NCBI GenBank assembly: GCA_026168455.1
Contig: CM047430.1
Location: 7,109,277 to 7,173,276, forward strand
DNA length: 64,000 nt
Direction of reading: 5' to 3'
Source of the DNA: Theocolax elegans
Lineage: Eukaryota; Arthropoda; Insecta; Hymenoptera; Cerocephalidae
Shown here: positions 55,503-64,000 of the stretch, piece by piece
Numbering within the stretch: the stretch's first letter is position 1
Layout of the letters: the number at the start of each line of letters is the position of its first letter
The notes under the pieces: generated by a model
Database searches by the model: none
The model's input: only the letters and a program-made list of their open reading frames with translations
What the model was told of the DNA's origin: nothing
Position numbers and translations under genes: made by a program

Positions 55503-58500
55503 TTATTGACAGCTTGAAGACGGAGCAGAGGCTTATTATTAATAAACACTTCAAGAATCTAGCAAGCACAAAATTAAAGTTTATGTTAAAATATAGTTAA
55601 AATTTGAAAAATGCGTATGGAAAAGTAACCTCTCTCAGTCTATAGCGACGGATTCTATAGGAGGTGCGAGCACCGATTCGAGCCGTCCGATGCTCGCACC
55701 TCCTATACTTTCATATACATTGTATTATGCCGACATTCAACGTTGGTTACAATATTTGTTATTACATTTATTTAAATTATTGTCAGTTTGAAGACGGAGC
55801 AGAGGCATATTATTAATAAACATTTTAAGTATCTAGCAAGTACAAAATTAAAGTTGGTGTTAAAACATAGTTAAAATTTGAAAAATAAGAATGGAAACGT
55901 AATCTCTCTCAGTCTAAAGCGACGGATTCGATAGGAGGTGCGAGCACCGATTCGGGCCGTCTGCAGCTCGCACCTCCTATACTTTCATATACATTGTATT
56001 ATGCCGACACTCAATGTTGGGTGCAATATTTGTTATTACATTTATTTAAATTATTGACAGCTTGAAGACGGAGCAGAGGCATATTATTAATAAACATTTC
56101 AAGTATCTAGCAAGTACAAAATTAATCTTTACGTTAAAATATAGTTAAAATTTGAAAAATAAGAATGGAAACGTAATCTCTCCCAGTCTATAGCGACGGA
56201 TTCCATTGGAGGTGCGAGCAACGATTCGAGCCGTCTGCCGCTCGCACCTCCTATACTTTCATATACATTGTATTATGCCGACACTCAATCTTGGGTGCAA
56301 TATTTGTTATTACATTTATTAAAATGATTGACAGCTTGAAGTCGGAGCAGAGGCATATTATTAATAAACATTTCAGTATCTAGCAAGTACAAAATTAATC
56401 TTTACGTTAAAATATAGTTAAAATTTGAAAAATAAGAATGGAAACGTAATCTCTCCCAGTCTATAGCGACGGATTCCATTGGAGGTGCGAGCAACGATTC
56501 GGGCCGTCTGCAGCTCGCACCTAATATACTTTCATATACATTGTATTATGCCGACACTTAATGTTGGGTGCAATACTTGTTATTAAATTTATTTAAATTA
56601 TTGACTGCTTGGAGACGGAGCAGAGACATATTAACAATAAACATTTCAAGTATCTAGGAAGTACAAAATTAAAGTTTGTGTTAAAATATAGTTAAAATTT
56701 GAAAGATAAAAATTCTATCATAACCTCTCCCAGTCTATAGCGACGGATTCTTTAGGAGGTGCGAGCACCGATTCGGGCCGTCTGCAGCTCGCACCTCCTA
56801 TACTTTCATATACATTGTATCATGCCGACACTCAATGTTGGGTGCAATATTTGTTCTTACATTTATTTAAATTATTGACAGCTTGAAGACGGAGCAGAGA
56901 CATATTAACAATAAACATTTCAAGTATCTAGGAAGTACAAAATAAAGTTTAGGTTAATATATAATTAAAATTTGAAAAATAAGAATGGAAACGTAACCTC
57001 TCTCAGACTATAGCGACGGATTCTTTAGGAGGTGCGAGCACCGATTCGGGCCGTCTGCAGCTCGCACCTACTATACTTTCATATACATTGTATTATGCCG
57101 ACACTCAATGTTGGGTGCAATATTTGTTATTACATTTATTTAAATTATTGACAGCTTAGAAGACGGAGCAGAGGCATATTATTAATAAACATTTCAAGTA
57201 TCTATCAAGTACAAAATTAAAGTATAGTGTAAAATATAGTTAAAATTTGAAAGATAAAGAATTCTATCATAACCTCTCCCAGTCTATAGCGACCGATTCT
57301 ATAGGAGGTGCGAGCAACTATTCGGTCCGTCTGCAGCTCGCACCTCCTATACTTTCATATACATTGTATTATGCCGACACTCAATGTTGGGTGCAATATT
57401 TGTTATTACATTTATTTAAATTATTGTACAGCTTGAAGACGGAGCAGAGACATATTAACATAAACATTTCAAGTATCTAGCAAGTACAAAATTAATGTTT
57501 ATGTTAAAATATAGTTAAAATTTGAAAAATAAGAATGGTAACGTAACCTCTCTCAGTCTATAGCGACGGATTCTATAGAAGGTGCGAGCACCGATTCGGG
57601 CCGTCTGCAGCTCGCACCTCCTATACTTTCATATACATTGTATTATGCCGACACTCAATGTTGGGTGCAATATTTGTTATTACATTTATTAAATGATTGA
57701 CAGCTTGAAGACGGAGCAGAGGCATATTATTAATAAACATTTCAAGTATCTAGCAAGTACAAAATTAATGTTTATGTTAAAATATAGTTAAAATTTGAAA
57801 AATAAGAATGGAAACGTAACTCTCTCCAGTCTATAGCGACGGATTCCTATAGGAGGTGCGAGCAACGATTCGAGCCGTCTGCAGCTCGCACCTCCTATAC
57901 TTTCATATACATTGTATTATGCCGACACTCAATCGTTGGGTGCAATATTGTTATTACATTTATTAAATTATTGTCAGCTTGAAGACGGAGCAGAGGCATA
58001 TTATTAATAAACATTTTAAGTATCTAGCAAGTACAAAATTAAAGTTGGTGTTAAAACATAGTTAAAATTTGAAAAATAAGAATGGAAACGTAATCTCTCT
58101 CAGTCTAAAGCGACGGATTCGATAGGAGGTGCGAGCACCGATTCGGGCCGTCTGCAGCTCGCACCTCCTATACTTTCATATACATTGTATTATGCCGACA
58201 CTCAATGTTGGGTGCAATATTTGTTATTACATTTATTTAAATTATTGACAGCTTGAAGACGGAGCAGAGGCATATTATTAATAACATTTAAGTATCTAGC
58301 AAGTACAAAATTAAAGTTTATGTTAAAATATAGTTAAAATTTGAAAAATAAGAATGGAAACGTAATCCTCTCCAGTCTATAGCGACGGATTCTATAGGAG
58401 GTGCGAGCACCGATTCGAGCCGTCTGCAGCTCGCACCTCCTATACTTTCATATACATTGTATTATGCCGACACTCAATCTTGGGTGCAATATTTGTTATT

Positions 58501-61500
58501 ACATTTATTAAAATGATTGACAGCTTGAAGTCGGAGCAGAGGCATATTATTAATAAACATTTCAAGTATCTAGCAAGTACAAAATTAATCTTTACGTTAA
58601 AATATAGTTAAAATTTGAAAAATAAGAATGGAAACGTAATCTCTCCCAGTCTATAGCGACGGATTCCATTGGAGGTGCGAGCAACGATTCGAGCCGTCTG
58701 CCGCTCGCACCTCCTATACTTTCATATACATTGTATTATGCCGACACTCAATCTTGGGTGCAATATTTGTTATTACATTTATTAAAATGATTGACAGCTT
58801 GAAGACGGAGCAGAGGCATATTATTAATAACATTTCAAGTATCTAGCAAGTACAAAATTAAAGTTTATGTTAAAATATAGTTAAAATTTGAAAAATAAGA
58901 TTGGAAACGTAACCTTTCTCAGTCTATAGCGGCGGATTCTATAGGAGGTGCGAGCACCGATTCGGGCCGTCTGCAGCTCGCACCTCCTATACTTTCATAT
59001 ACATTGTATTATGCCGACACTCAATGTTGGGTGCAATATTGTTATTACATTTATTTAAATTATTGACAGCTTGAAGACGGAGCAGAGGACATATTATTAT
59101 AAACATTTCAAGTATCTAGCAAGTACAAAATTAAGTTTGTGTTAAAATATAGTTAGAAATTTGAAAAATAGGAATGGAAACGTAACCTCTCTTCAGTCTA
59201 TAGCGACGGATTCTTTAGGAGGTGCGAGCACCGATTCGGGCCGTCTGCAGCTCGCACCTCCTATACTTTCATATACAATTGTATTATGCCGACACTCAAT
59301 GTTGGGTGCAATATTTGTTATTACATTTATTTAAATTATTGACAGCTGGAGACGGAGCAGAGGCATATTATTACAATAAACATTTCAAGTATCTAGGCAG
59401 TACAAAATTAAAGTTGGTGTTAAAATATAGTTAAAATTTGAAAAATACGTATGGAAAAGTAACTCTTCTCTCAGTCTATAGCGACGGATTCTATAGGAGG
59501 TGCGAGCACCGATTCGGGCCGACTGCAGCTCGCACCTAATATACTTTCATATACATTGTATTATGCCGTCACTTAATGTTGGGTGCAATACTTGTTATTA
59601 CATTTATTTAAATTATTGACTGCTTGGAGACGGAGCAGAGGCATATTATACAATAAACATTTCAAGTATCTAGGAAGTACAAAATTAAAGTTTGTGTTAA
59701 AATATAGTTAAAATTTGAAAGATAAAAATTCTATCATAACCTCTCCCAGTCTATAGCGACGGATTCTTTAGGAGGTGCGAGCACCGATTCGGGCCGTCTG
59801 CAGCTCGCACCTCCTATACTTTCATATACATTGTATCATGCCGACACTCAATGTTGGGTGCAATATTTGTTCTTACATTTATTTAAATTATTGACAGCTT
59901 GAAGACGGAAGCAGAGGACATATTAACAATAACATTTCAAGTATCTAGGAAGTACAAAATAAAGTTTAGGTTAATATATAATTAAAATTTGAAAAATAAG
60001 AATGGAAACGTAACCTCTCTCAGACTATAGCGACGGATTCTTTAGGAGGTGCGAGCACCGATTCGGGCCGTCTGCAGCTCGCACCTCCTATACTTTCATA
60101 TACATTGTATTATGCCGACACTCAATGTTGGGTGCAATATTTGTTATTACATTTATTTAAATTATTGACAGCTAGAAGACGGAGCAGAGGCATATTATTA
60201 ATAAACATTTCAAGTATCTATCAAGTACAAAATTAAAGTCGGTGTTAAAATATAGTTAAAATTTGAAAAATACGTATGGAAAAGTAACGCTTCTCGGTCT
60301 ATCGCGACGTATTCCATAGGAGGTGCGAGCAACGATTCGAGCCGTCTGCCGCTCGCACCTCCTATACTTTCATATACATTGTATTATGCAGACACTCAAT
60401 GTTGGGTGCGACATTTGTTATTACATTTATATAAATTATTCACAGCTTGGAGACGGAGCAGAGACATATTAACAATAAACATTTCAAGTATCTAGGAAGT
60501 ACAAAATAAAGTTTATGTTAATATATAGTTAAAATTTGAAAAATAAGAATGGAAACGTAACCTCTCTCAGTCTATAGCGACGGATTCTGTAGGAGGTGCG
60601 AGCACCGATTCGGGCCGTCTGCAGCTCGCACCTCCTATACTTTCATATACATTGTATTATGCCGACACTCAATGTTGGGTGCAATATTTGTTATTACATT
60701 TATTTAAATTATTGTCAGCTTGAAGACGGAGCAGAGGCATATTATTAATAAACATTTTAAGTATCTAGCAAGTACAAAATTAATGTTTATGTTAAAATAT
60801 AGTTAAAATTTGAAAAATAAGAATGGAAACGTAATCTCTCCCAGTCTATAGCGACGGATTCCATTGGAGGTGCGAGCAACGATTCGAGCCGTCTGCCGCT
60901 CGCACCTCCTATACTTTCATATACATTGTATTATGCCGACACTCAATCTTGGGTGCAATATTTGTTATTACATTTATTAAAATGATTGACAGCTTGAAGA
61001 CGGAGCAGAGGCATATTATTAATAACATTTCAAGTATCTAGCAAGTACAAAATTAAAGTTTATGTTAAAATATAGTTAAAATTTGAAAAATAAGATTGGA
61101 AACGTAACCTTTCTCAGTCTATAGCGGCGGATTCTATAGGAGGTGCGAGCACCGATTCGGGCCGTCTGCAGCTCGCACCTCCTATACTTTCATATACATT
61201 GTATTATGCAGACACTCAATGTTGGGTGCAATATTTGTTATTACATTTATTTAAATTATTCACAGCTAGAAGACGGAGCAGGGACATATTATTAATAAAC
61301 ATTTCTAGTATCTATCAAGTACAAAATTAAAGTTGGTGTTAAAATATAGTTAAAATTTGAAAAATAGGAATGGAAACGTAACCTCTCTCAGTCTATAGCG
61401 ACGGATACTTTAGGAGGTGCGAGCACCAATTCGGGCCGTCTGCAGCTCGCACCTAATATACTTTCATATACATTGTATTATGCCGACACTTAATGTTGGG

Positions 61501-64000
61501 TGCAATACTTGTTATTACATGTATTTAAATTATTGACAGCTTGGAGACGGAGCAGAGACATATTAACAATAAACATTTCAAGTATCTAGGAAGTACAAAA
61601 TTAAAGTTTGTGTTAAAATATAGTTAAAATTTGAAAAATTAAAATTCTATCATAACCTCTCCCAGTCTATAGCGACGGATTCTTTAGGAGGTGCGAGCAC
61701 CGATTCGGGCCGTCTGCAGCTCGCACCTCCTATACTTTCATATACATTGTATCATGCCGACACTCAATGTTGGGTGCAATATTTGTTATTTCATTTATTT
61801 AAATTATTGACAGCTTGTGGACGGTATAGAGGCATATAGTTCATAAACATTTCAAGTATCTAGCAAATAAAAAATTAAAGTTGATGTTAAATTATAGTTA
61901 CAATTCGAAATTACGTATGGAAAAGTAACGTTTCTCGATCTATAGCGACGGACTCTATACCAGGAGCGAGCAATGATTCGAGCCGCCTGCCGCTCGCATG
62001 TCCTATAGTTTCATATACATTGTATTACGCCGACACTCAATGTTGGATGCAACATTTGTTATTACATTTATTTAAATTATTGACAGCTTGAAGACGGAGC
62101 AGAGGCATATTATTAATAAACATTTCAAGAATCTAGCAAGTACAAAATTAATTTTTATGTTAAAATATAGTTAGAATTTGAAAAATAAGAATGGAAACGT
62201 AACCTCTCTTTGTCTATAGCGACGGATTCTATAGGAGGTGCGAGCACTGATTCGTGCCGTCTGCAGCTAGCACCTCCTATACTTTCATATACACTGTATC
62301 TTTCCGACACCCAATGTTGGGTGCAATATTTGTTATTACATTTATTTAAATTATTGACAGCTAGAAGACGGAGCAGAGGCCTATTATTAAACAACATTTC
62401 AAGTATCTATCAAGTACAAAATTAAAGTTGGTGTTAAAATAAAGTTAAAATTTGAAAAATACGTATGGAAAAGTAATCTCTCTCAGTCTAAAGCGACGGA
62501 TTCGATAGGTGGTGCGAGCACCGATTCGGGCCGACTGCAGCTCGCGTCTCCTATACTTTCATATACATTGTATTATGCCGACACTCAATGTTGGGTGCAA
62601 TATTTGTTATTACATTTATTTAAACTATTGACAGCTTGAAGACGGGGCAGTGGCATATTATAAATAAACATTTCAAGTATCTAGCAAGTACAAATTAATG
62701 TTTATGTTAAAATATAGTTAAAATTTGAAAAATAAGAATGGAAACGTAAACTCTCTCAGTCTAAAGCGACGGATTCGATAGGAGGTGCGAGCGCCGATTC
62801 GGGCCGTCTGCAGATCGCACCTCCTATACTTTCATATACATTGTATTCTGCCGACACTCAATTTTGGGTGCAATATTTGTTATTACATTTATTTAAATTA
62901 TTGACAGCTTGAAGACAGAGCAGAGGCGTATTATTAATAAACATTTTAAGTATCTAGCAAGTACAAAATTAAAGTTTATGTTAAAATATAATTAAAATTT
63001 GAAAAATTAGAATGCAAACGTAACCTCTCTCAGTCTATAGCGACGGATTCTATAGGAGGTGCGAGCACTGATTCGGGCCGTCTGCCGCTCGCACCTCCTA
63101 TACTTTCATATACATTGTATCATGCCGACACTCAATGTTGGGTGCAATATTTGTTATTACATTTTTTAAATTATTGACAGCTTGTGGACAGGGTAGAGGC
63201 ATATTATTAATAAACATTTAAGTATCTAGCAAGTACAAAATTAATTTTTATGTTAAAATATAGTTAGAATTTGAAAAATAAGAATGGAAACGTAACCTTT
63301 CTCAGTCTATAGCGGCGGATGCTATACAAGGTGCGAGCACCGATTCGGGCCGTCTGCAGCTCGCACCTCCTATACTTTCATATACATTGTATTACGCCGA
63401 CACTCAATGTTGGATGCAACATTTGTTATTACATTTATTTAAATTATTGACAGCTTGAAGACGGAGCAGAGGCATATTATTAATAAACATTTCAAGTATC
63501 TAGCAAGTACAAAATTAAAGTTTGTGTTAAAATACATTTAAAATTTGAAAAATAAGAATTCTATCATAACCTCTCCCAGGCTATAGCGACGGATTCTATA
63601 GGAGGTGCGAGCAACGATTCGAGCCGTCCGATGCTCACACCTCCTATACTTTCATATACATTGTATCATGCCGACACTCAATTTTGGGTGCAATATTTGT
63701 TATTACATTTATTTAAATTATTGACAGCTAGAAGACGGAGCAGAGGCCTATTATTCAGCAACATTTCAAATATCTATCAAGTACAAAATTAAAGTTGGTG
63801 TTAAAATAAAGTTAAAATTTGAAAAATACGTATGGAAACGTAACCTCTCTTTGTCTATAGCGACGGATTCTATAGGAGGTGCGAGCACTGATTCGTGCCG
63901 TCTGCAGCTAGCACCTCCTATACTTTCATATACACTGTATCATGCCGACACCCAATGTTGGGTGCAATATTTGTTATTACATTTATTTAAATTATTGACA
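55503..64000 (+). repeat. 274-bp satellite array, right segment (about 31 monomers, runs off the window)
   Basis: GCGACGGATT-type landmarks recur every 268-277 bp from 55645 to 63858. Each monomer holds an about 15-bp-stem inverted repeat (ATAGGAGGTGCGAGC ... GCTCGCACCTCCTAT) with a loop of about 20 bp, then an AT-rich half. Variants (CCGATTCGGG versus ACGATTCGAG loops; TTTAGG versus TATAGG) recur in blocks, showing segmental duplication inside the array. Short ORFs here are chance readings. No gene is present. Confidence 0.95.

Noticed and set aside
57247..62425. Short ORFs in the satellite
   Set aside because: They recur with the 274-bp period, are frame-dependent on indels and match no protein.
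38570..64000. CRISPR-like array (regular palindromic repeats)
   Set aside because: The whole 274-bp unit is repeated with no unique spacers and the context is eukaryotic; it is a satellite.

Overview
The window looks like repeat-rich, AT-rich genomic DNA of an insect, probably an ant or other hymenopteran. That attribution is inference, drawn from the mix of Copia, Ty3/gypsy, LINE, Penelope-like (PLE), Helitron, mariner and TTAA/TA MITE families and from one host exon that resembles unc80. There is no prokaryotic gene organisation. Almost everything recognisable is mobile DNA. The only host-like coding sequence is one intact 580-bp exon at 32518-33097 on the plus strand, with good splice sites. 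If it is a live gene, most of the rest of the window is intron.

1-22 kb. A gag-protease remnant of a Ty3/gypsy element lies on the minus strand (165-3222). It is followed by a decayed transposon ORF, a 1,018-bp near-identical tandem duplication, a degenerate 145-bp repeat and a 0.4-kb-armed inverted repeat. A young, nearly complete Ty1/copia element occupies 14546-22067 on the minus strand. It has 293/294-bp LTRs, an initiator-Met-tRNA type primer binding site, a polypurine tract and a 1,754-codon open frame. Its gag appears to need splicing from a leader exon. A 3.45-kb tandem duplication (10461-13913 / 13914-17361) copies its 3' LTR and the distal part of pol, which creates a chimeric 835-codon ORF. 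The element is densely sprinkled with TCTAGC/TCTAAC on one strand.

22-38 kb. This part holds a palindromic MITE, a broken LINE (24.0-27.2 kb), a tRNA-like Pol III unit, a second broken Ty3/gypsy element with direct-repeat flanks (28.1-31.3 kb), the unc80-like exon, a 318-bp TTAA-flanked piggyBac-type MITE, a mariner/DDE pseudogene, a 238-bp TA-flanked MITE, and a PLE fragment preceded by a hammerhead ribozyme motif with a complete conserved core.

38.6-64 kb. A 274-bp satellite, each monomer carrying a roughly 15-bp-stem hairpin, fills 38570-40451 and 55503-64000. The two arrays were one: a 15,051-bp Helitron on the minus strand (40452-55502) sits exactly inside one monomer, between A and T, with 5'-TC and CTAG-3' ends. 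Its broken reading frames run, in order, Ulp1-type cysteine protease, 49-residue basic repeats, a Cys/His segment, Rep (HUH) and Pif1-like helicase. Nested in it are a 945-bp foldback element, a perfect 189-bp-arm palindrome, a 5'-truncated PLE (RT plus GIY-YIG) and a GGCCCAAA minisatellite. Three near-identical tandem duplications, and homopolymer-length differences between repeat copies, raise the question of assembly error in several places.
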